This document shows positions 57,490 to 64,000 of a stretch of 64,000 nucleotides of DNA, in pieces; positions within the stretch are counted from its first letter, which is position 1; the number at the start of each line of letters is the position of its first letter. This stretch comes from Tumebacillus algifaecis (GTDB lineage Bacteria; Bacillota; Bacilli; Tumebacillales; Tumebacillaceae). The notes beneath the pieces were generated by a model, which saw only the letters and a list, made by a program, of their open reading frames with translations, was not told where the DNA came from and did not search any database. Location of the stretch: NCBI RefSeq assembly GCF_002243515.1, contig NZ_CP022657.1, forward strand, positions 2,223,001-2,287,000, in the 5' to 3' direction. Position numbers and translations under genes: made by a program.

Positions 57490-60400
57490 ATGAATTCACA
57501 GCCGCTAATGCTTACTACCAAATTGGTGCCGCCTCGTGTCAAAATTCAATGTTTGCGCAGGAAACGGTTGGACGAGCTGTTGATTCAAGTGGCCGATTAT
57601 CCGGTGACGCTGGTGCAAGCTGATGCCGGATACGGCAAGAGCACGGCGCTGGTGGCTCATCTGTGTTCACAGTTTGACCACATCGCTTGGTACTCGGTGG
57701 AAGCAGGGGAGCGCGATGCCTTTCTGTTTCTGAATTATCTGATTCATGCCCTCAAAGCGATTCAGCCGCAGATTGGCGAACGCTCGCTGCGATTATTAGA
57801 AGATGCTGAACTCTCGCATGCGGTGCTGCAACCTTGTCTGACGTTGCTGATCAACGATCTTGCCGAATTTGCTCCGGACCCGACGGTGCTCGTGCTTGAC
57901 GATCTGCATACGGTGGCGGGAGTTCCCGAGATCGCGACGGTGCTCGATCTTTTGATTCGTTATCTGCCTGCCCATCTCCATCTGGTGATCGGTAGCCGCA
58001 GAATGCTGGAGATCGATGCGATCAAGCGCTTGCAGGCTACCTATGACCTGCTCTTGATCGGAAAAAAAGAGCTGACCTTTTCGACAAGCGAGATCGCGGC
58101 GCTGTTTGAAGAAGAATATGGCATCGTGTTGGACCCTGAGCAGGTCTGCGAAATTCAGGAGCAGACAGAAGGCTGGATCATCGCGTTGCAAATGATCTGG
58201 AAAGGGTTGGAGCGAGGCATGGGACTGCCCGAACTTTGGCAGACTCAGCCAGAAGCGGGACGAGCCTTGCTCACCTATCTGGCCGAAGAAGTATTTGACC
58301 GTCAGCCGCCAGAAGTGCAGGTGTTTTTGGAGCGCACTTGCATTCTGCAGACGATGGAACCGGACGTTTGCAATCTGCTGCTTGGGCGGGTCAACTCGGC
58401 GGAGATGCTCCGGCAATTGGAGCGCTCCGGTCTGTTCGTGACCGAAGCCGGGTCTGGTCATTATCGCTATCATCGGCTGTTTCAAAAATTTTTAGAAACG
58501 CACGCCGTGAAAAAGCTCGAGCGATCGGAGTGGACAGACCTTCAGGAGATGGCCGCTGCCCTCTATGAAGGGCGCGGTGATCTGCAAATGGCGATGGCAC
58601 ATTATTCGGCTGCCGACAAAATGCAAGCGGTCGTGCGGCTTCTGCTGATGCACGGGGAAGAGTTGCTGGCAAATGGCCGATTGGAGCTGATGAAAGGTTG
58701 GATCGACAAACTGCCCGGTGCTGTGCTCGAACAATATCCGAAACTGCTGTTTTGGCGAGGCGAAGTCGATCGCGCCCTGTCCCGTTTTCACGAGGCGGAA
58801 CATTGGTACACGCTGGCGGAGGGTGGCTATATCCAAAAAGGAGATGCGCTAGGTCGCAGCTATGTCTATCGCGGGCAGGCACAAGTGTTTCTCGATACGA
58901 TCCAGCCAGTCAAAGCGAACTATTGGTTGCAAAAAGCGGTCCAGATCCTCGGCGACGACTACCCGGCTGAAACGTTTCAAACCCTGCGGCTACTGGCTGA
59001 GAACCACACCAACTCCGGGCAGTTACGGGAGGCGCAAGAGATGATTCAGCGCGCCGACGCGTTGATGCCAGAACAGGTGCGCGATGAGTTGGACGTGCGT
59101 CTGCACCTGCGGACCGGTCGCCTGAAGTCTGCGCGGCAGATGACGCTTGCGATCATCGAAAAAGAGTGGCGAGACGCATCGAACGGACAGCACCGCGTCG
59201 CCAAATCGCACCGGGAGATGCATTTGTTGCTGTCGCTGATCGATGCGTTCCTCGGCGAAGCGGACTCCTCGCGCTGGCACGCCGAACAGGGAATCGCGAT
59301 CGGGCAAAAATTGCAGTCGCCATTTGTGGAAGCGGTAGGCTTTATGCGGCTCGGTCATGCGATGGTGCTAGCCGGACGGTTGGAAGAGGCGCAGACTTGC
59401 TACCACCGCTCTGTGCGGATGAGCGAAGAACTCTGTGTGGAGCGCGGTAAAGTTGAAGGACTGATGGGACTTTGCATCACCACAGGACTGCTCGGTGAAC
59501 TTGAATTGGCGGAAACATATGCGCGAACAGGGCTGGAGCTGGCGTTGCACGTCCATGATCTGTGGTGTGCCAACCTGTTGCGTCTGGCGCAGGGGTCGGT
59601 GCTTACCGCATGGGGGTACTGCGAGGAAGCGCTGCCCTGGCTATTGGAGGCGGAAGCGGGGTTTGCAGCGTGCGGTGATCAGTATTGCCTTGCTGGCGTC
59701 CGGCTATGGCTGTCGATGCTGTATTTGCGATTGGAAAACAAAGCGGAATTCAGACAACAGGTGACCGAGCTGTTACATAGCGTGGAAACGCACGGATTTT
59801 ACGATCTCTTTATCAGACGAACGCTGTTTGGCCCGAGCGACCTGCAGATGACCGTGCCGTTTTTGATTGAAGCACGGGATGCATTGGGCTTGGAAGGCGC
59901 GGAAAAAGTATTGCGAATGATGGGTTGCAAAGGCGCAGAAAAACACCCGGGGTATACGCTGCGCATCTCGACCCTAGGCAAATTTGTCGTCGTGCGGGGC
60001 TTGGAGGAAGTGGCCCGCAAAGAGTGGAAGCGCGAAAAGTCACGCCAGTTGTTTCAACTGCTGGTCACCCGACATGGGCAGTTGGTACAGCGCGACGAAC
60101 TCTATGAACTGCTGTGGCCGGAGATGGATGAGAAGACGGCGAACCGTGATTTTAAAGTAGCGATGAATGCGCTTACGCATGCGATTGAACCAAAACGGGA
60201 GGCCCGCTCGAACTGCTTCTTCATTGAAAGGCTGGACACGGCCTATCGTTTAGACCCGGAAGCGGCGGTGTGGATCGATGCCATTGAGTTTGAAAAGCTG
60301 GCCGAGAGCGGGTTGCAGTCTGCATCGGTAGACCCAATGCGGGCGGTTGGACAATTGGAAGCGGCGCTGTTGTTATATAAAGGGGATTTTCTTCAGGATC

Positions 60401-60747
60401 AGCCCTATTTGGAATGGTGTTCGGCGGAGCGGGAGCGGCTGCGCACGATGTATCTGCGAGCGTTGGAGGCATTGGCGCGCCTCTATCAGGAGCGCGGGGC
60501 TTATCAGGATGCGACCGTCTGCTGTGAGCGAATCTTACAAAGTGATGCGAGTTGGGAGGCGGCTTATCAAATTTTGATGATCTGCTACCATCAGTTGGGC
60601 AATCGGAGCATGGTCATCTCGTCTTACAAAAGCTGTGTGACGCAGTTGTCCGACCATCTCGGACTGACGCCGATGGCGGAGACGACCAAACTCTATCAGC
60701 GGCTGGTGCGCGGGGCGGGTAACTCTGCTGTAACTTCTATGCTCTAA
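57490..60747 (+). CDS. Large ATP-dependent regulator: LAL/MalT-type NTPase with SARP-like C-terminus
   Basis: 1085 residues. N-terminal STAND NTPase (Walker A ADAGYGKSTA at about residue 45, Walker B VLVLDDLH at about 140), a winged-helix/arm region, then about 500 residues of TPR-like helices (SYVYRGQAQVFLDTIQPVKA and similar), and at about 835-1080 an OmpR-type winged helix (LGKFVVVRG, then SRQLFQLLVTRHGQLVQRDE and LYELLWP) followed by a BTAD domain. It therefore binds DNA through a SARP-like C-terminus instead of the LuxR helix of MalT. AAGGAGG precedes ATG 57490. Lying between acyl metabolism genes it probably controls them in response to a small inducer (inference). Confidence 0.88.
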   Translation: MNSQPLMLTTKLVPPRVKIQCLRRKRLDELLIQVADYPVTLVQADAGYGKSTALVAHLCSQFDHIAWYSVEAGERDAFLFLNYLIHALKAIQPQIGERSLRLLEDAELSHAVLQPCLTLLINDLAEFAPDPTVLVLDDLHTVAGVPEIATVLDLLIRYLPAHLHLVIGSRRMLEIDAIKRLQATYDLLLIGKKELTFSTSEIAALFEEEYGIVLDPEQVCEIQEQTEGWIIALQMIWKGLERGMGLPELWQTQPEAGRALLTYLAEEVFDRQPPEVQVFLERTCILQTMEPDVCNLLLGRVNSAEMLRQLERSGLFVTEAGSGHYRYHRLFQKFLETHAVKKLERSEWTDLQEMAAALYEGRGDLQMAMAHYSAADKMQAVVRLLLMHGEELLANGRLELMKGWIDKLPGAVLEQYPKLLFWRGEVDRALSRFHEAEHWYTLAEGGYIQKGDALGRSYVYRGQAQVFLDTIQPVKANYWLQKAVQILGDDYPAETFQTLRLLAENHTNSGQLREAQEMIQRADALMPEQVRDELDVRLHLRTGRLKSARQMTLAIIEKEWRDASNGQHRVAKSHREMHLLLSLIDAFLGEADSSRWHAEQGIAIGQKLQSPFVEAVGFMRLGHAMVLAGRLEEAQTCYHRSVRMSEELCVERGKVEGLMGLCITTGLLGELELAETYARTGLELALHVHDLWCANLLRLAQGSVLTAWGYCEEALPWLLEAEAGFAACGDQYCLAGVRLWLSMLYLRLENKAEFRQQVTELLHSVETHGFYDLFIRRTLFGPSDLQMTVPFLIEARDALGLEGAEKVLRMMGCKGAEKHPGYTLRISTLGKFVVVRGLEEVARKEWKREKSRQLFQLLVTRHGQLVQRDELYELLWPEMDEKTANRDFKVAMNALTHAIEPKREARSNCFFIERLDTAYRLDPEAAVWIDAIEFEKLAESGLQSASVDPMRAVGQLEAALLLYKGDFLQDQPYLEWCSAERERLRTMYLRALEALARLYQERGAYQDATVCCERILQSDASWEAAYQILMICYHQLGNRSMVISSYKSCVTQLSDHLGLTPMAETTKLYQRLVRGAGNSAVTSML

Positions 60748-60776
60748 AGTAGAGGATAGAGGAGGCAGAGCGAACG

Positions 60777-61790
60777 ATGAATACCCCTTCGATCGGCATT
60801 GTCAGCATCGGCACCTATCTGCCGAAGACGTATGAAACTAGCGAAGAGATTGCAAAAAAGAGCGGGATACCGCAGGAAATTATCGAAAGCAAGCTCGGAT
60901 TTTCACAGAAGCCAATTCCGGGCCCTGATGACCACACCTGCCAGATGGGCATCTGGGCGGCTGAGCAGGCTTTAGAAAAGGGCGGCGTGGATCGGTTGAC
61001 GATCGACCTCGTGATCTATATCGGAGAAGAGCATAAAGAGTATCCGCTGTGGACGGCAGGGATCAAACTGCAGGAGGCGATCGGCGCTGTCAATGCGTTC
61101 GCGTTCGACATGCAGCAGCGGTGTGGGACGATGGTGATGGCGCTCAAAGTGGCCAAGGATATGATGATCGCAGACCCGGAGATCAACACGGTATTGCTGG
61201 CGGGCGGTTACCGCAATTCCGATTTTATCGACTACAGCAACCCGCGCACCCGCTTTATGTACAACCTCGGTGCCGGAGGAGCGGCAGTGATCTTGAAAAA
61301 AGGGCATCCACACAATCTGGTGCTCGGCAGTCACATCATCACCGACGGCTCGTTTTCGGAAGATGTGGCGGTGGTCGCGGGCGGTACCAAACATCCGATC
61401 ACAGCCGAAGCGATTGAGCAGCGCTTGAACTATCTCGATGTGATGGACCCCGTGGGGATGAAAGCCCGGCTGGAACAAAAGTCGATGGACAATTTTTTGA
61501 AGGTCATTCATCGCTCGCTTGCGAAAAGTGGGTATACGGCGCAAGACCTCGACTATTTGGCGATTTTGCATATGAAACGTTCGGCCCATCGCTATGTGCT
61601 AGCAGAGCTGGGACTTGCAGAAGAGCAATCGTACTACCTCTCCGAATATGGTCATATCGGCCAGTGTGACCAGATTTTGTCACTTGAACTTGGGCTTGCA
61701 TCCGGAAGGTTGAAGCCAGGTGATGTGACCGTGCTGGTCAGCGCCGGAATCGGCTACGCGTGGGATGCCTGCACGGTGCGTTGGGGCTAA
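60777..61790 (+). CDS. 3-oxoacyl-ACP synthase III-like (thiolase-fold) enzyme
   Basis: A 337-residue thiolase-fold protein of the FabH/KAS III group. Catalytic Cys116 is in MQQRCGTMVMAL, the His candidate in AILHMKRSAHRY, and GIGYAWDACTVRW closes the protein as in KAS III. The usual Asn of the Cys-His-Asn triad is not evident: the equivalent loop reads YGHIGQCDQ, as in some FabH-like acyltransferases. It could condense acyl-CoA with an acyl-ACP or act as an acyltransferase. GGAGGCAG is before ATG 60777. Confidence 0.83.
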   Translation: MNTPSIGIVSIGTYLPKTYETSEEIAKKSGIPQEIIESKLGFSQKPIPGPDDHTCQMGIWAAEQALEKGGVDRLTIDLVIYIGEEHKEYPLWTAGIKLQEAIGAVNAFAFDMQQRCGTMVMALKVAKDMMIADPEINTVLLAGGYRNSDFIDYSNPRTRFMYNLGAGGAAVILKKGHPHNLVLGSHIITDGSFSEDVAVVAGGTKHPITAEAIEQRLNYLDVMDPVGMKARLEQKSMDNFLKVIHRSLAKSGYTAQDLDYLAILHMKRSAHRYVLAELGLAEEQSYYLSEYGHIGQCDQILSLELGLASGRLKPGDVTVLVSAGIGYAWDACTVRWG

Positions 61791-61804
61791 CGAAACAGGT
61801 CAAT

Positions 61805-61837
61805 AAAGGGTGTGCTGATGCCAGCATACCCTTTTTG
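61805..61837 (+). terminator. Rho-independent terminator after the KAS III-like gene
   Basis: AAAGGGTGTGCTG (61805-61817), loop ATGC, CAGCATACCCTTT (61822-61834), then TT. Confidence 0.83.
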
Positions 61838-61843
61838 AGTTGT

Positions 61844-61878
61844 ATCATTTTGACAAATGATGCATAACGTACTAATAT
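61844..61878 (+). promoter_or_regulatory. Promoter with palindromic operator over the -35
   Basis: TTGACA (61850-61855), 17 bp, TAATAT (61873-61878). ATCATTT (61844-61850)-TGAC-AAATGAT (61855-61861) is a perfect inverted repeat centred on the -35, a likely binding site for the regulator encoded downstream. Confidence 0.65.
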
Positions 61879-61920
61879 ATTTTTACGAAGCACAAAGTTT
61901 TTGAGGAGGTGAGGAATGCG

Positions 61921-62520
61921 GTGGAGCATGAAATCCAGGAGACCTGTTATGTGGAATCGCCGGAGCAAGCGACCGCGTTGCTCAACCCGATCCGTGCAGA
62001 AATCTTGTCAAAGCTCACCGAGCCGGCCTCGGCCACCGAAGTGGCGCGCATGATCAATGAAACGCCACAGCGGGTAAACTACCATCTCAAGGCGTTGGAA
62101 AAAGTCGGGTTGGCCCGACGGATCGGCACCCGACAAGTGCGCAATCTCGTTGAGGTGCTGTACCAATCGATCGCCCGCACGTTTGTCATCTCCGAACTGC
62201 TCGGTTGGCATCCGGAGACGGTGCAGCGCATCAAGGATCAAAGCTCGCTGTCGCACCTGATCTCGACCTCCGATCGGATCAAGCGCGATGCGCTGATGCT
62301 GATGGATCATAGCGAGCAGTCGGAACAGATTCCGAGTGCAACGCTCACGATGAAGGTGCAGTTGGAGTCGGAAGAGCGGCGCAAACAATTCGTTCAGGAC
62401 TATGTGCAGGCCGTTCAAGCGTTGGTGGCCAACTACCAGTCGTCGAACGCCGACGATGATACGTACAACGTGATTTTGGCGATCTATCCTGAATGTGGGC
62501 AAGGAGGCGATTCCAAATGA
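61921..62520 (+). CDS. ArsR-type winged-helix transcriptional regulator
   Basis: A 199-residue regulator: winged helix at about residues 20-85 (NPIRAEILSKLTEPASATEV, then INETPQRVNYHLKALEKVGL), followed by a longer C-terminal region with features of the YdfF/HTH_20 group. No metal-binding cysteine pair of ArsR metal sensors is seen. GTG 61921 has AGGAGG eleven bases upstream; GTG 61909 overlaps that site. An inverted repeat over its own -35 suggests autorepression. Its stop overlaps the next start by 4 bases. Confidence 0.83.
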   Translation: MEHEIQETCYVESPEQATALLNPIRAEILSKLTEPASATEVARMINETPQRVNYHLKALEKVGLARRIGTRQVRNLVEVLYQSIARTFVISELLGWHPETVQRIKDQSSLSHLISTSDRIKRDALMLMDHSEQSEQIPSATLTMKVQLESEERRKQFVQDYVQAVQALVANYQSSNADDDTYNVILAIYPECGQGGDSK

Positions 62521-62750
62521 GCGAGAGACAAGTGCAAGTCAAGTCGGTCGTGGTCTGGGAAGCGGCGCCACAACAGAAGGAGCCTGCTGAACGAGTGCTA
62601 CCGTTCCCTACGTCCGTTCCTGAAACGCAGGAGACGACGATGGTGGAATGGTCGGTCGGCGGCACCCCGCAACTGCCGGTACGGCTGATCGGTGTAACTT
62701 CTGGCTTTGGCGATGTTTCCAAGGCATCTCCACGCTGCTTGGCAGCATAA
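62517..62750 (+). CDS. Small hypothetical protein coupled to the ArsR-type regulator
   Basis: A 77-residue soluble protein, family not recognised, rich in Val, Pro and Glu in the first half. ATG 62517 overlaps the regulator stop (ATGA) and has GGAGGCG 7 bases upstream, so it is translationally coupled. It may be a ligand-binding or effector partner of the regulator, but nothing in the sequence shows this. Confidence 0.55.
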   Translation: MSERQVQVKSVVVWEAAPQQKEPAERVLPFPTSVPETQETTMVEWSVGGTPQLPVRLIGVTSGFGDVSKASPRCLAA

Positions 62751-62823
62751 ACATGGTGATTCTCGTGGCAACCCGCTTGCCGTTTCACACCCATCATAGG
62801 CTTATAAAGGGAGGTACTTTTTC

Positions 62824-63405
62824 ATGAATTTGATTCCTTACGTCGTTGAACAAACCAGCATGGGCGAACGCTCGTACGATATTTACTCACGGATGCTGAA
62901 AGACCGCATCATCTTCCTTGGCACCGCGATTGATGACAATGTGGCCAACTCGATCATCGCCCAACTGCTGTTCTTGGCTGCTGACGATCCGGACAAAGAC
63001 ATTCATCTCTACATCAATTCGCCCGGCGGCTCGACTACGGCCGGGATGGCGATCTATGATACGATGCAATACATCAAGCCGGACGTCTCGACCATCTGCC
63101 TGGGCATGGCAGCGTCCATGGGCGCGGTGTTGCTGTCCGCAGGGGCAGACGGTAAACGCATCGCACTGCCGAACGCTGAGATCATGATCCATCAGCCGTC
63201 CGGTGGAGCACAAGGGCAGGCGAGCGATATGGAGATTCAGCTTGAGCGGTTGTTGCACACCAAACGAACGCTGACCAGAGTGCTGGCCGAACGATCCGGT
63301 AAAGCGTATGAGGAAGTGCTGGCCGACATGGAGCGCGATCACTGGTTGTCCGCTGAGGAAGCGAAAGACTACGGTTTGATCGACAAAGTCATCGAGAAAC
63401 TGTAA
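62824..63405 (+). CDS. clpP: ClpP, ATP-dependent protease proteolytic subunit
   Basis: Serine peptidase chamber of ClpXP/ClpCP. 193 residues, standard length, with catalytic Ser in [11 protein letters not shown] (about 98), His in IMIHQPSGG (about 123) and the Asp about 50 residues later in [25 protein letters not shown] lies before ATG 62824. No CtsR tandem repeat (GGTCAAA) is seen upstream, so regulation differs from B. subtilis or this is one of two clpP genes. Confidence 0.95.
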   Translation: MNLIPYVVEQTSMGERSYDIYSRMLKDRIIFLGTAIDDNVANSIIAQLLFLAADDPDKDIHLYINSPGGSTTAGMAIYDTMQYIKPDVSTICLGMAASMGAVLLSAGADGKRIALPNAEIMIHQPSGGAQGQASDMEIQLERLLHTKRTLTRVLAERSGKAYEEVLADMERDHWLSAEEAKDYGLIDKVIEKL

Positions 63406-63423
63406 GGATACGATAGACAGATC

Positions 63424-63459
63424 AAAACACCGCGAGCAGATGCGCGCGGTGTTTTTTTT
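63424..63459 (+). terminator. Rho-independent terminator of clpP
   Basis: AAACACCGCG (63425-63434) and CGCGGTGTTT (63445-63454) followed by a T run. Confidence 0.87.
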
Positions 63460-63513
63460 GTGCCATTCATCTCGAACCGCACATCGCTGTTCACGACTGT
63501 TCCAATTTTGATC

Positions 63514-63563
63514 GTGTAACGTGATCGTTTACCCCGATAACGATTTGTAACTGTTGTGTAACG
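63514..63563 (+). promoter_or_regulatory. Repeated TGTAAC words upstream of the binding-protein gene
   Basis: GTGTAACG at 63514-63521 and 63556-63563 (42 bp apart, four helical turns) with a third TGTAAC at 63546-63551. Possible binding sites of a regulator of the downstream transporter; no clear promoter hexamers were assigned. Confidence 0.3.
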
Positions 63564-63615
63564 CCTTCGCGATAGAATATTGACAACTTTTCGAATAATA
63601 CGAGGGGGTTCCACC

Positions 63616-64000
63616 ATGCAAAGAAAGAGATGGCAAAAGCTCGGGCTGGTCTCGGTGCTTTCTGTGTCCATGTTGTTGACCGCTTGCAGTACAAAGGAAA
63701 CTGGGGGCGAAAACAAAGAGCCGATCAAGATCGGGGTTGTCACTTCGAAATCGGGTGCTTTGGAAGCGTATGGCACACAGGAGATCAATGGTCTGAAGCT
63801 GGGCATTCAATATGCGACCGATGGCAAAAACGAAGTCAATGGCCGTACGATTGAAATTTTGGTCGAGGACGATGCAGGAAAGCCGGATGAAGGTATTAAA
63901 AAGGCGCGCAAACTGCTGGAGGAAGAGAATGTCGATTTCCTGCAAGGTTCGGCCAACTCAGCGGTCGCGCTGGCGATTGCGCCGCTTGCTGAGGAGTATA
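63616..64000 (+). CDS. Branched-chain amino acid ABC transporter binding lipoprotein (partial)
   Basis: First 128 residues of a LivJ/LivK-type periplasmic-binding lipoprotein; the rest is beyond the window. Signal peptide with lipobox LLTACS (lipid-bearing Cys about residue 24), then IKIGVVTSKSGALEAYG, the typical start of leucine/isoleucine/valine-binding proteins, and VNGRTIEILVEDDAGKPDEG. Delivers amino acids or amides to a Liv-type permease, probably encoded downstream. AGGGGG precedes ATG 63616. Confidence 0.88.
   Translation, partial: MQRKRWQKLGLVSVLSVSMLLTACSTKETGGENKEPIKIGVVTSKSGALEAYGTQEINGLKLGIQYATDGKNEVNGRTIEILVEDDAGKPDEGIKKARKLLEEENVDFLQGSANSAVALAIAPLAEEY

Noticed and set aside
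62751-62823. CtsR operator upstream of clpP
   Set aside because: No GGTCAAA heptamer repeat is present in the interval.
1-64000. tRNA, rRNA, CRISPR array, prophage or complete insertion sequence
   Set aside because: No cloverleaf-like, rRNA-like or regularly spaced repeat sequence, and no transposase, integrase or phage structural gene, was recognised on either strand.

Overview
The window reads as a chromosomal segment of a Gram-positive, endospore-forming member of the Bacillales with moderate-to-high GC, probably an Alicyclobacillaceae/Tumebacillus-like organism (inference from gene order and protein style; no 16S in the window). Two blocks match Bacillus subtilis synteny: birA-panB-panC-panD-dinG-ypmA-ypmB-asnS-dnaD (about 11.7-37.1 kb, with insertions) and hflX-ynbB-glnR-glnA-lexA (about 41.2-54.9 kb, split by a 7-8 kb insertion). 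A SigH-like sigma factor behind two Spo0A-type boxes, Rex, a GlnR box at glnRA and SOS-like boxes at lexA also fit a sporulating Firmicute. No rRNA, tRNA, CRISPR array or complete insertion sequence was seen.

Layout. 0.2-4.9 kb: formate dehydrogenase locus, fdhD divergent from a Cys-type fdhF, a DUF1641 protein and an HMA-like protein. 5.0-8.4 kb: a five-gene operon of unknown purpose (split TPP-dependent phosphonopyruvate/sulfopyruvate-type decarboxylase, an amino-acid-kinase-fold kinase, a thymidylate-kinase-like protein, a 3-hydroxyisobutyrate-dehydrogenase-like reductase). 8.6-11.2 kb, minus strand: an Lgt homologue overlapping an MJ0619/Tes-like radical SAM protein, then a small membrane protein. 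11.7-20.9 kb: birA, pantothenate genes, a TPR protein, an exported SLH/PrcB-like protein, dinG. 21-25.5 kb: sigH-like gene, rex, and an NHEJ operon (ku plus LigD split into ligase and polymerase genes). 25.6-29.5 kb: mtnP-mtnA-class II aldolase-MTA/SAH deaminase, a compact salvage route for spent S-adenosylmethionine nucleosides. 29.6-37.4 kb: surE, ypmA, ypmB, a membrane protein coupled to an FtsH-like protease, a START-domain protein, asnS, dnaD.

37.5-42.6 kb: an ABC-F protein preceded by a leader-peptide/terminator arrangement typical of translation-sensing attenuation, a NUDIX hydrolase and hflX. 42.7-50.9 kb: an insertion between hflX and ynbB containing an exported beta-propeller protein, a HAD phosphatase and a six-gene envelope-stress-type operon (ABC ATPase, two permeases, ECF sigma factor, a frameshifted six-helix membrane protein that could be its anti-sigma, second ABC ATPase) led by an ECF-type promoter, suggesting autoregulation. 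50.9-54.9 kb: ynbB, glnR, glnA, lexA. 55.1-61.8 kb: a lipid/acyl module (SDR, acyl-CoA ligase, large LAL/SARP-type regulator, ketoacyl-synthase-III-like enzyme). 61.9-64 kb: an ArsR-type regulator with an operator-like palindrome over its -35, a small unknown protein, clpP and the start of a branched-chain-amino-acid-type binding lipoprotein cut by the window edge.

The best candidates for undescribed biology are the 5.0-8.4 kb operon, the FtsH-like protease paired with a separately encoded membrane-anchored domain (31.6-33.7 kb), the ABC-F attenuator, and the ECF/ABC operon with its G-tract frameshift. Promoters, operators and terminators are read by eye from consensus and base pairing; none is measured.
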